Positions 1 to 6,855 are shown, counted from the first letter of the stretch. The stretch is DNA of 11,748 nucleotides from Cytophagaceae bacterium (GCA_027485075.1 JAIXRT010000085.1:1-11748); one strand, 5' to 3'. Notes: generated from the letters alone by a model not told the origin. A program made the numbers and translations.

Positions 1-410
1 CCACCTATACATGCATCAAACTTAAATTCCTCAATCGTATCTAACAGCGTTACCGTTTGCAAGACATTGCGCGAGGCGTATTTGCCAGATTCTTCTTTGG
101 CTTTCCCTTGGTCGATCGAATCCTGCACGTAACGCACAATTAATTCAGCTCCTGTTTCTTTGGCTAACCAATCCCGAAATTCGATCGTTTCTGGAAAGTT
201 GTGGCCTGTGTCAATGTGTACCAGTGGGAATGGAATTTTACCTGGAAAGAATGCCTTTTGGGCTAGGCGAACGAGGGTAATGGAATCTTTCCCGCCAGAA
301 AAAAGCAAAGCAGGGCGCTCAAATTGTGCGGCAACCTCGCGCATAATGTAGATGGACTCATCTTCAAGCTGACGTGGGAAATGGCCGATTTTATCTTGGT
401 ACGTATTCAT
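1..410 (-). CDS. cysD: Sulfate adenylyltransferase subunit 2 (CysD), N-terminal part, cut by left window edge
   Basis: CysD is the small catalytic subunit of ATP sulfurylase. With the GTPase CysN it makes adenylylsulfate (APS) from sulfate and ATP in the cytoplasm, the first step of assimilatory sulfate reduction. I translated it by hand from the ATG at 410-408; 136 complete codons are visible of a family length near 300. The PP-loop ATP-binding motif SGGKDS lies at residues 38-43, followed by the family-typical stretch around QKAFFPGKIPFPL (about 51-63) and DTGHNFPET at 67-75. The start is nine bases after the cysH stop, so the two genes almost certainly share a transcript. No Shine-Dalgarno sequence precedes the start. 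cysN would be expected beyond the left edge; that is inference. Confidence 0.93.
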   Translation of the reverse strand, partial: MNTYQDKIGHFPRQLEDESIYIMREVAAQFERPALLFSGGKDSITLVRLAQKAFFPGKIPFPLVHIDTGHNFPETIEFRDWLAKETGAELIVRYVQDSIDQGKAKEESGKYASRNVLQTVTLLDTIEEFKFDACIG

Positions 411-419
411 AAACAACTA

Positions 420-1112
420 TTAGGCGTGTAAACCACATTCTTTTTGTGAATTTTCCCACCACCAGCGACCTGCGCGGGGATGCTCACCTTCACTAATCGC
501 ACGTGTGCATGGTGCACATCCGATCGATACAAACCCTTTTTTATGTAGCGGGTTTTGGGGTATTTTATGTTCAGTTAAGTATTTTTCAAGCGTTTCAAAA
601 GACCAATCAATCAGTGGATTGATTTTATATAGGTTCTTCTGAGCATCCCACTCAATCATGGGCATCTCGGCCCGATTCTCTGATTGTTCTGCGCGCAATC
701 CCGTAATCCACACATGTGCACCTTGAAGGGCTCGGTTTAAGGGTTCTATTTTGCGGATGAAACAACATTCCTTACGGTTTTCAACCGATGTGTAGAACGA
801 GTTAAACCCTTTTTTAGCTACGAGTTCTTCCACAGCAGCTGTTTGCGGGAAAAAGGTGGTCAGGTTGAATCCTAATTTTTTGACCGTTAGGTCGATGAGT
901 TCATAGGACTCTTGAAATTGCCGACCGGTGTCTAATGTAAAAATTTGAATGGCTAATTTTTGCGAAGCGATTGCGTAGGTAATCGCTTGGTCTTCTTGTC
1001 CAAATGAGGTGGAAAATACCAATTTTTGACCTTGAAAAAGAAGAGCGATTTGGGCGATTCTTTCGTCAAGAGATAAAGGTAGAAGTGATTTTTCGAAATT
1101 TTCCGGGATCAT
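420..1112 (-). CDS. cysH: Assimilatory adenylylsulfate (APS) reductase, 4Fe-4S type, CysH family
   Basis: This 230-residue enzyme belongs to the CysH family and reduces activated sulfate to sulfite using thioredoxin-type electrons. A PP-loop-like segment STSFGQEDQ lies at 34-42, and DTGRQF at 61-66. Cys116-Cys117 together with Cys199 and Cys202 (CAPC) form the cysteine set that binds a [4Fe-4S] cluster. That cluster separates APS reductases from the cluster-free PAPS reductases of enteric bacteria. The redox-active cysteine is Cys226 in the terminal motif ECGLHA. Substrate type is inferred from these cysteines; the gene name follows the family. It is the first gene of a cysH-cysD operon. Its stop TAA is followed in frame by TAG, and cysD begins nine bases downstream. 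A TATCTTTG element lies 15 bases before the ATG, suggesting a very short leader. Confidence 0.94.
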   Translation of the reverse strand: MIPENFEKSLLPLSLDERIAQIALLFQGQKLVFSTSFGQEDQAITYAIASQKLAIQIFTLDTGRQFQESYELIDLTVKKLGFNLTTFFPQTAAVEELVAKKGFNSFYTSVENRKECCFIRKIEPLNRALQGAHVWITGLRAEQSENRAEMPMIEWDAQKNLYKINPLIDWSFETLEKYLTEHKIPQNPLHKKGFVSIGCAPCTRAISEGEHPRAGRWWWENSQKECGLHA

Positions 1113-1127
1113 TTACTAAAATTTTGA

Positions 1128-1135
1128 CAAAGATA
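1128..1135 (-). promoter_or_regulatory. Putative -7 box of the cysH-cysD promoter
   Basis: On the minus strand the sequence TATCTTTG matches the Bacteroidota -7 consensus TAnnTTTG exactly and lies 15 bases before the cysH start, so the leader would be under ten bases or so. No clear TTG -33 element is seen at the usual distance, which keeps confidence moderate. The 93-base gap is shared with the divergent gene at 1206, for which no convincing -7 box was found. Confidence 0.45.
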
Positions 1136-1205
1136 TACAAAGTCTATTGAATTGCTATACTAAGTAAAATAAAATGTGAATGTTTTAAAACTTTGTTAAA
1201 TTGAA

Positions 1206-1916
1206 ATGAGTTTTACTACCATGCGCACAGGGAATGAAATATTGTTGGATGAAGTGTCTGGAGAAGATGCAGATCTATTTTTGGATTTGCGCAATCTGAA
1301 GCATTTGGTTCGCCATGGAGAGGGGCAGCGGTTGGAGTTTAAGATGAAAGTAAAGTTTCCAGAAAAGATTATCAAAGAGTTGGTTGCTTTTGCGAATTCA
1401 GACGGCGGACATTTATTTGTGGGAGTTTCGGATGAAGGACACATTGAAGGTTCTAAGTTTGTTGAGGAAGATCAGTTCTTGTTAGAAAAGGCCATAAATA
1501 CCTATTGTTTTCCTGCATTTACCTATAACGTATACCGGATTCCTTTGGAGAATGGACGTTCCGTACTTGTTTATCACGTCTTTGAGAGTGTGGATAAACC
1601 GCATTTTGTACAGTTGGAATCGGACCCTAACCCGGTTTGTTATGTGCGGGTCAAAGACCGGACGGTGAAAGCAAGTAAAGAAATGAAGCAAATTTTGAGG
1701 CGTGAGAATGAGCCGGGATTAACATTTGCTTATGGAGATTCAGAGAAATGGTTAATGGAATATTTGCGCGAAAATGAGGTGATTACATTAGCTGAATTTA
1801 CCTTAAAATCAGGTTTACCTAGTTGGCTTGCCTCGCGTAAATTAGTTTTACTTGTACTTGGGCGTGTCTTACGGATTGAGCCGGGAGAACAACATGATAT
1901 GTATTATTTACGATGA
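1206..1916 (+). CDS. AlbA_2 / Schlafen-type domain protein with C-terminal winged-helix-like region
   Basis: This 236-residue protein has the hallmarks of the AlbA_2 (Schlafen AlbA_2) family. It carries GEGQRLEFK at 38-46, then KELVAFANSDGGHLFVGVSD at 57-76 and IEG at 80-82, and a basic CYVRVKDRTVKAS stretch at 145-157. The E39/E44/K46 spacing resembles the first part of the carboxylate motif of Schlafen nucleases, and D76 could be a third acidic residue; that comparison is from memory. Residues about 178-236 look like a small helical or winged-helix domain. Family members are variously called DNA-binding regulators, accessory ATPases or RNA nucleases, so the activity is unknown. A start at 1221 (Met6) is possible, and no ribosome-binding site decides between them. 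The stop codon overlaps the next start (ATGA), implying translational coupling with the copper/haem lipoprotein. Confidence 0.82.
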   Translation: MSFTTMRTGNEILLDEVSGEDADLFLDLRNLKHLVRHGEGQRLEFKMKVKFPEKIIKELVAFANSDGGHLFVGVSDEGHIEGSKFVEEDQFLLEKAINTYCFPAFTYNVYRIPLENGRSVLVYHVFESVDKPHFVQLESDPNPVCYVRVKDRTVKASKEMKQILRRENEPGLTFAYGDSEKWLMEYLRENEVITLAEFTLKSGLPSWLASRKLVLLVLGRVLRIEPGEQHDMYYLR

Positions 1917-3277
1917 AAAAAGGGTGGTTGTTCGTTTCTATTTTAGCGTTTGCCTGTTCTAAGGAGGCTACGGATCCGGGTGTGACGCCAGCACCTGAAT
2001 CCAAGGTAATTGCTTCGTTCGATGCATTGCAAGATAAATTTTTAACGCCAAGTTGTGCGACTTCTGGATGCCATTTTTCAGAGAAAGATGCCAGCTTCGC
2101 TCAGCATAAGCTTATTTTGGTAAAAGGGAAAGCGTATGCAAATCTCGTAGGTGTGCCATCTGTCAATGCAGCAGCCTTGGCTCGGTCTATTCCGCGAGTT
2201 AAGAAGTTTGCTTCGAACGAAAGTTTGTTTTTTCATAAGTTAAATTGGGATTTAGCACATCATGGATTAGTTAATTATGGTGCACCCATGCCTTTAGGCG
2301 GAAAGCCAATCAGTAAGGGTCAACTCTCATTTGTTCAAAAATGGATCGATGCAGGTGCGCCATTAGCTGGCGAGGTGGCGGATCCAACTTTGTTAGATGA
2401 TCAAACGCCAAGTTTTGTTGAGGATGCGAATTTTATACCCCTGCCATCACCAGCCGAAGAAGGCAAAGCGGGTGTTCAGTTGAAGGTTGAGCGCTTTGTT
2501 GTCCCTCCAAATTTTGAGCGTGAACTATTTGTGCGCAGGCCCTTGAATAACGCGGCTCCTGTGTATGTGTCCCGCATTAAGTTAAAGTCACGGTCAAATA
2601 GCCACCACATGGTTATTTATGATTTCAGAAATAAATCGGTGCTACCTAAAGAAGACGAGATTCGCGATTTAAGAAATTTAGACAACTCTCTAAATATTTT
2701 AACATTTCTGCAAATGTCGAATCATATTTTTTTAGGCGGTGGTACGGATCCCAATTCAGATTATACATTCCCAGCAGGAATGGCCCTTCAATTACCCGCG
2801 AACGCTTCAGTTGATTTGAATCCACATTACTTTAATCGAACGAAGGAGCCGCTTTATGGTGAAAATTACGTGAACCTATATACGGTGCCTGCGGATCAAG
2901 TTAAAAAAGTAGTTCAGATGATTGATTTTGGTGTTACTAATTTTACGCTACCTGCTAAACAGACGACTACGATAACGCGTGATTTTAAATTTGATAAAGA
3001 TGTCGTGGTTGTTTCCCTTACATCTCATTTTCACGCAAAGGGTAAGTTGTTTCAAATTCGTATTAAAGGTGGGGCGAGAAATGGTGAAATAATTTACGAA
3101 AACACCGATTGGGAGCATCCTAAAGTAATTAACTACGAAGTCCCTATCAATTTGCAAGCCGGTGAAGGCTTAACTTCGGTGGTAACATATGTGAATGATA
3201 CATCGAAAGACATTAGCTTTGGTCTCACCTCAGAAGACGAAATGAATATCATTTTCGGGTATTACTATACGCGCTAA
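1913..3277 (+). CDS. Putative lipoprotein: CX4CH cytochrome-c-like domain fused to copper type II (PHM/DBH-like) monooxygenase domain
   Basis: The protein has 454 residues. A hydrophobic N-terminus ends in AFAC-SKE, suggesting lipidation at Cys15, though the lipobox is atypical (Ala at -3, Phe at -2). A cytochrome-like region spans about 35-152: Cys48, Cys53 and His54 form CX4CH instead of the usual CXXCH, Met126 in APMPLGG is a candidate axial ligand, and the region ends with WIDAGAP, typical of small anchored cytochromes. Residues about 190-454 resemble copper type II ascorbate-dependent monooxygenases. Candidate ligands are His231-His232 (SNSHHMVIYD), His305 (NPHYFN), His372 and His374 (SHFHAKG) and Met444 (EDEMNI), the three-plus-three set of peptidylglycine hydroxylating monooxygenase. 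No other cysteines exist, so the disulfides of animal enzymes are absent. Likely envelope-located. The substrate is unknown, and haem-to-copper electron transfer is inference. Confidence 0.8.
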   Translation: MKKGWLFVSILAFACSKEATDPGVTPAPESKVIASFDALQDKFLTPSCATSGCHFSEKDASFAQHKLILVKGKAYANLVGVPSVNAAALARSIPRVKKFASNESLFFHKLNWDLAHHGLVNYGAPMPLGGKPISKGQLSFVQKWIDAGAPLAGEVADPTLLDDQTPSFVEDANFIPLPSPAEEGKAGVQLKVERFVVPPNFERELFVRRPLNNAAPVYVSRIKLKSRSNSHHMVIYDFRNKSVLPKEDEIRDLRNLDNSLNILTFLQMSNHIFLGGGTDPNSDYTFPAGMALQLPANASVDLNPHYFNRTKEPLYGENYVNLYTVPADQVKKVVQMIDFGVTNFTLPAKQTTTITRDFKFDKDVVVVSLTSHFHAKGKLFQIRIKGGARNGEIIYENTDWEHPKVINYEVPINLQAGEGLTSVVTYVNDTSKDISFGLTSEDEMNIIFGYYYTR

Positions 3278-3320
3278 ATCCCATGCCATCAGGCTTTTGA
3301 TTAAAAAAATTTGATCCTTA

Positions 3321-3350
3321 TTTGATATCAAAAACATTGAACTATATTTG
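3321..3350 (+). promoter_or_regulatory. Putative kup promoter (-33 TTTG, -7 TATATTTG)
   Basis: TTTG at 3321-3324 and TATATTTG at 3343-3350 match the Bacteroidota promoter pattern TTTG-N(17-23)-TAnnTTTG with an 18-base spacer. Transcription would start near 3355-3358, leaving a leader of about 110 bases before kup. The -33 element is itself part of a 12-bp palindrome, TTTGATATCAAA, at 3321-3332. Confidence 0.6.
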
Positions 3351-3357
3351 CCTCCAC

Positions 3358-3377
3358 TTCTTGAAATATTTCAAGAA
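3358..3377. promoter_or_regulatory. Perfect 20-bp palindrome at the predicted kup transcription start (candidate operator)
   Basis: The half-site TTCTTGAAAT is followed directly by its exact reverse complement ATTTCAAGAA, with no spacer. It begins seven bases after the -7 box and so covers the predicted transcription start, the classic place for a homodimeric repressor. A spacer-free palindrome makes a poor RNA hairpin, because the central bases cannot pair across a loop, so a DNA-binding site is favoured. Which regulator would bind is unknown. Confidence 0.5.
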
Positions 3378-3390
3378 AATGGTATGAAAT

Positions 3391-3417
3391 AGTACAATTT
3401 TAGGCATTTTTTGTACT
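3391..3417 (+). repeat. Inverted repeat in the kup leader
   Basis: AGTACAA at 3391-3397 and TTGTACT at 3411-3417 form a perfect 7-bp inverted repeat around a 13-base loop. It could be a hairpin in the kup 5' untranslated RNA or a second spaced protein-binding site. The stem is AT-rich and short, no T-run follows that would suggest attenuation, and function is unproven. Confidence 0.35.
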
Positions 3418-3467
3418 CTTACGTTAAAGCGTCTCTATTTGGAAAAACTTTTACTATCCTAGGTTGA

Positions 3468-5441
3468 ATGGAACACAAACACAAGAATAAAATGACGGCT
3501 GCCGGCCTTCTGGTAGCCATGGGTATCATTTATGGGGATATTGGAACATCTCCACTCTACGTAATGCAGGCCATCATTGGCGATAAGCCGATTAATGAGT
3601 TAACGGTTTTAGGAGGGTTATCCTGTATCTTTTGGACCTTGACATTGCAAACAACTTTAAAATATGTTATTCTAATCCTGCGTGCAGACAACAAAGGAGA
3701 AGGTGGAATCTTTGCATTATTCGCGTTGGTTCGTCGGCATGCCAAATGGTTAACCTTACCTGCAATTATCGGTGGCGCCACACTTTTAGCCGATGGGATC
3801 ATTACGCCGCCTATTTCGGTTTCTTCAGCGGTAGAAGGTCTTCGCATGTTGCATCATGCAGATGGAACGCCTTTTGTGACGGATACCGTGCCATTAGTTA
3901 TCGTTATTTTATCTGGTTTATTCTTGTTCCAAATATTAGGTACTAAGATTGTTGGCAAGTTTTTTGGTCCTGTTATGTTGGCCTGGTTCGGCATGTTAGC
4001 CTTTACTGGGTTACTTGGTATCGAAAATGATTGGTCTATTTTGCGGGCTATTAATCCAACATATGCCTGGGAGTTATTAACGACGCACCAGTCGGGAACA
4101 GCTGGTTTCTGGAGTTTGGGAGCTGTATTTTTATGTACCACGGGAGCAGAAGCGCTCTATTCTGATTTAGGCCATTGCGGTCGTGACAACATTCGTGTTT
4201 CTTGGATATTTGTCAAGATAGCCTTGTTACTACAGTATTTTGGACAAGGAGCTTGGTTATTGTCACAAAATGGAACCTTATTGGGAGTTAAAAAACCAAT
4301 ATTTGAATTGTTGAAATCGGAATTAGGGGTCCAGTTTTTATTCTCCGGAATCATGTTGGCCACTGCAGCCGCCGTGATTGCATCGCAAGCCTTGATTTCA
4401 GGTTCATTTACATTGATTTCAGAGGCCATACGATTGAACTTCTGGCCACGTGTTCGTTTGATTTATCCATCAGATCAAAAAGGTCAATTGTATGTTCCTT
4501 CGATTAATTTATTGCTTTGGATGGGTTGCGTAGGTGTTGTTTTGTGGTTTCGGGAATCAGCGAATATGGAAGCTGCCTATGGACTGGCAATTACGATGAC
4601 GATGTTAATGACAACTTCTTTGATGGCCTATTACCTGCATATCAAGAAGGTTGACATGTGGTGGATCTTATTATTTTTAGTGGTTTATGTATCCTTAGAG
4701 GGGGCTTTCTTAGTTGCGAATCTCCAAAAGTTCTGGCATGGTGGTTATGTATCTTTATTTATTGCCGGAGTAATCATTCTACTTATGTGGGTTTGGTTCC
4801 GTGCCACACGCATTAAGAAAAAGTTGACCGAATATGAGAAATTGGCCGACTACATCGAGCCGCTCAAAGAACTAAGTAAGGATGAAACAATTCCAAAATA
4901 CGCAACTCACTTAGTCTTTATGTCCAATGCCGCTCGGGTGACGGATATTGAATCAAAGATTATTTATTCGATTTTTCAACGCCGACCGAAGAAAGCGGAT
5001 ATCTACTGGTTTGTTCACGTGGATACTATGGATGATCCGTATACCATGGATTATAAAGTGACGGTGATTGAGCGTGATGATATTATTAAAGTGAATTTCA
5101 AGTTGGGCTTCCGTGTTGAGCAACGCATTAATTTATACTTCCGTAAGGTTGTTGAGGAGATGGTTGCTCGGGGAGAAGTGGATATTACGTCACGTTATAA
5201 ATCATTAAATGAGCAAAATGTGATCGGTGATTTCCGATTTGTTGTCCTAGAGAAATTCTTGTCTTATGACAATGAGATGCCATTTATGGATCGTTTGGTC
5301 ATGAAAGCACACTTCTTTGTGAAGCAGTTTACGCACTCGGAGGATAAGTATTTTGGTTTAGATAGTGATGCGGTGAAATTGGAAAAGGTACCTTTGATTA
5401 TTAAGCCGATTACCAAGTGTAATCTTAAACGTATCGACTAA
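3468..5441 (+). CDS. kup: Kup/HAK/KUP-family potassium uptake transporter
   Basis: This 657-residue inner-membrane protein imports potassium, in the family by proton symport. Family signatures are complete: YGDIGTSPLY at 22-31, RADNKGEGGIFAL at 72-84 and ADGIITPP with SAVEGL at 108-125. About twelve hydrophobic segments fill residues 10-445, and a soluble C-terminal domain of about 210 residues (446-657) follows, the usual Kup layout and length. The ATG at 3468 is the natural start because the conserved first membrane segment begins within ten residues. No Shine-Dalgarno sequence precedes it. The upstream 190 bases carry a good promoter, a 20-bp palindrome at the predicted start of transcription and another inverted repeat, so expression is probably regulated. 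The HIT-family gene begins one base after the stop, implying a two-gene operon. Confidence 0.96.
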   Translation: MEHKHKNKMTAAGLLVAMGIIYGDIGTSPLYVMQAIIGDKPINELTVLGGLSCIFWTLTLQTTLKYVILILRADNKGEGGIFALFALVRRHAKWLTLPAIIGGATLLADGIITPPISVSSAVEGLRMLHHADGTPFVTDTVPLVIVILSGLFLFQILGTKIVGKFFGPVMLAWFGMLAFTGLLGIENDWSILRAINPTYAWELLTTHQSGTAGFWSLGAVFLCTTGAEALYSDLGHCGRDNIRVSWIFVKIALLLQYFGQGAWLLSQNGTLLGVKKPIFELLKSELGVQFLFSGIMLATAAAVIASQALISGSFTLISEAIRLNFWPRVRLIYPSDQKGQLYVPSINLLLWMGCVGVVLWFRESANMEAAYGLAITMTMLMTTSLMAYYLHIKKVDMWWILLFLVVYVSLEGAFLVANLQKFWHGGYVSLFIAGVIILLMWVWFRATRIKKKLTEYEKLADYIEPLKELSKDETIPKYATHLVFMSNAARVTDIESKIIYSIFQRRPKKADIYWFVHVDTMDDPYTMDYKVTVIERDDIIKVNFKLGFRVEQRINLYFRKVVEEMVARGEVDITSRYKSLNEQNVIGDFRFVVLEKFLSYDNEMPFMDRLVMKAHFFVKQFTHSEDKYFGLDSDAVKLEKVPLIIKPITKCNLKRID

Positions 5442-5442
5442 T

Positions 5443-5838
5443 ATGGCGACGATATTTACCAAAATTGTGAATCGAGAAATCCCGTGTCATTTGATCGCCG
5501 AGGATGATCGGTTTATGGCCTTTCTTGACGTGATGCCCTTAGTCGAAGGGCATGTTCTCGTTATTCCCAAGCAGGAGGTTGATTATATCTTTGATTTGGA
5601 ACCGGAGCTATTGGGGGACTTGATGAAATTTGCGCAAAAAATAGCGCCTGCAATCAAAAAGGCGATTCCATGTAAGCGGGTAGGTGTGGCTGTTATTGGC
5701 CTGGAAGTTCCGCATGCGCATGTGCATTTGGTACCCATGAATCGGATGTTGGACATTAATTTTTCGCAAGAAAAGTTGAAACCATCGCAAGAATCTTTGG
5801 CATCAACGGCGGCCTTAATTAAGTCTTTCTTACTTTAA
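5443..5838 (+). CDS. HIT-family nucleotide hydrolase/transferase (HINT-like)
   Basis: This 131-residue protein is a histidine-triad protein of the cytoplasm; the family hydrolyses or transfers nucleoside monophosphate groups from phosphoramidates, dinucleotides or related compounds. The defining HxHxH motif is His91, His93 and His95 in PHAHVHLVP, with His93-His95 near the catalytic centre. The N-terminal TIFTKIVNREIP (3-14), the ED at 20-21 and VEGHVLVIPK at 34-43 are also family-typical. The zinc-binding N-terminal cysteine pair of some members is absent. The start is one base after the kup stop, so it is probably translated with kup; whether the function is linked to potassium is unknown. 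Its 3' end overlaps the convergent gpsA gene by nine bases (5830-5838), leaving no room for a terminator between them. Confidence 0.93.
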   Translation: MATIFTKIVNREIPCHLIAEDDRFMAFLDVMPLVEGHVLVIPKQEVDYIFDLEPELLGDLMKFAQKIAPAIKKAIPCKRVGVAVIGLEVPHAHVHLVPMNRMLDINFSQEKLKPSQESLASTAALIKSFLL

Positions 5839-6855
5839 GAAACCTTTTAACTTGTTCATTTCCACTTGCGGATTTGCCTTCTCGTAAACGATGTTGTAGA
5901 CAGCCTCGATGATGGGAAGGTGAATGTGGTGCTGACGGGAAATCGAATAAATACTTCTAACGGCATAATACCCTTCTGCGATCATGTTCATTTCAATCTG
6001 CGCAGATTTAACGGAATATCCTTTACCAATCATGTTTCCAAACGTACGGTTACGCGAAAATTGCGAATAAGCCGTGACTAATAAGTCCCCAAGATATCCA
6101 GAGCTGTTTAGGTCACGTTTTGCTTCGGGGTAAACCACATCTAAGAAAATCTTAATTTCTTGCATGGCGTTACTGACCAGTACCGCCTGAAAGTTGTCAC
6201 CAAATCCCAACCCACGTGTAATTCCGCAAGCAATCGCTATTATGTTTTTTATAACTGCGCAATATTCAACGCCATAGAGATCTTCGATGGCATGTGCCTG
6301 CAAAAATCGACTGTTCAGTAAATTCGAAAAGGATTGCGCAACCGCCAAAGAAGGCGATGCAATAGTCAAATAGGACTGTTTTTCGAGTGCGACCTCCTCC
6401 GCGTGACATGGGCCAGCAATGACACATGTTTGGCTGATGGGCACATTAAATGCTTTTTCCATCCAGTCAGTAACCAACAAATTTTCTTCTGGAATCATAC
6501 CCTTAATTGCGGATACAATTTTCTTTCCCTCGAAGTGTTTTTGGTTTAAATCTTTTAAGGTGGCTGGAATAAATGCAGCGGGTACAGCTAAAATGATATA
6601 TTCAACGCCAGCTAAGGCATCAGACATTTTACTGTATGTTTTTACTTTGCGGGGGTTGATAGCTACATCTGTCAGGTAGCTTGGATTGTGGTTGTATTTA
6701 CGAATGAAGTCAACGTCTGATTTACGGCGGATCCACCATTTAATTTTGACCTGGTTTTCAGATAATATTTTAACGAGTGCTGTTGCCCAACTTCCTCCTC
6801 CGATTACAGCTATTTGTGTAGGGATCTTCTTTTTTAATTCTTCTAATTGACTCAT
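5830..6855 (-). CDS. gpsA: NAD(P)H-dependent glycerol-3-phosphate dehydrogenase
   Basis: GpsA reduces dihydroxyacetone phosphate to sn-glycerol 3-phosphate in the cytoplasm, supplying the backbone of membrane phospholipids. I place the start at the ATG at 6855, giving 341 residues, close to the family norm of about 335-340. An in-frame ATG at 6897 would add fourteen residues ahead of the usual N-terminus and is less likely. The Rossmann dinucleotide motif GGGSWATAL lies at 19-27. SAIKGM lies at 115-120, AGPCHAEEVA at 147-156, and the catalytic lysine is expected at Lys203 in VIKNIIAIA. SRNR lies at 267-270 and AEGYYAVRSI at 293-302, both conserved substrate-side segments. The gene is monocistronic in view, divergent from the GH2 gene across 98 bases, and overlaps the HIT gene tail to tail. 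No clear promoter was recognised. Confidence 0.95.
   Translation of the reverse strand: MSQLEELKKKIPTQIAVIGGGSWATALVKILSENQVKIKWWIRRKSDVDFIRKYNHNPSYLTDVAINPRKVKTYSKMSDALAGVEYIILAVPAAFIPATLKDLNQKHFEGKKIVSAIKGMIPEENLLVTDWMEKAFNVPISQTCVIAGPCHAEEVALEKQSYLTIASPSLAVAQSFSNLLNSRFLQAHAIEDLYGVEYCAVIKNIIAIACGITRGLGFGDNFQAVLVSNAMQEIKIFLDVVYPEAKRDLNSSGYLGDLLVTAYSQFSRNRTFGNMIGKGYSVKSAQIEMNMIAEGYYAVRSIYSISRQHHIHLPIIEAVYNIVYEKANPQVEMNKLKGFLK

Noticed and set aside
160..351. Open frame of 63 codons on the plus strand
   Set aside because: It is antisense to cysD, whose protein motifs are unmistakable; no family resemblance or separate signals.
3278..3320. Intrinsic terminator after the copper/haem lipoprotein gene
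   Set aside because: Only a 3-bp GCC/GGC stem followed by TTTT is present near 3288-3300, too weak to call.
3350..3467. c-di-AMP or other known riboswitch in the kup leader
   Set aside because: The 110-base AT-rich leader shows none of the conserved cores I know; only simple inverted repeats are visible.
3632..3946. Open frames on both strands within kup (for example 3632-3946 plus, 3854-4141 minus)
   Set aside because: All are shadows of the conserved Kup membrane domain and show no recognisable protein features.
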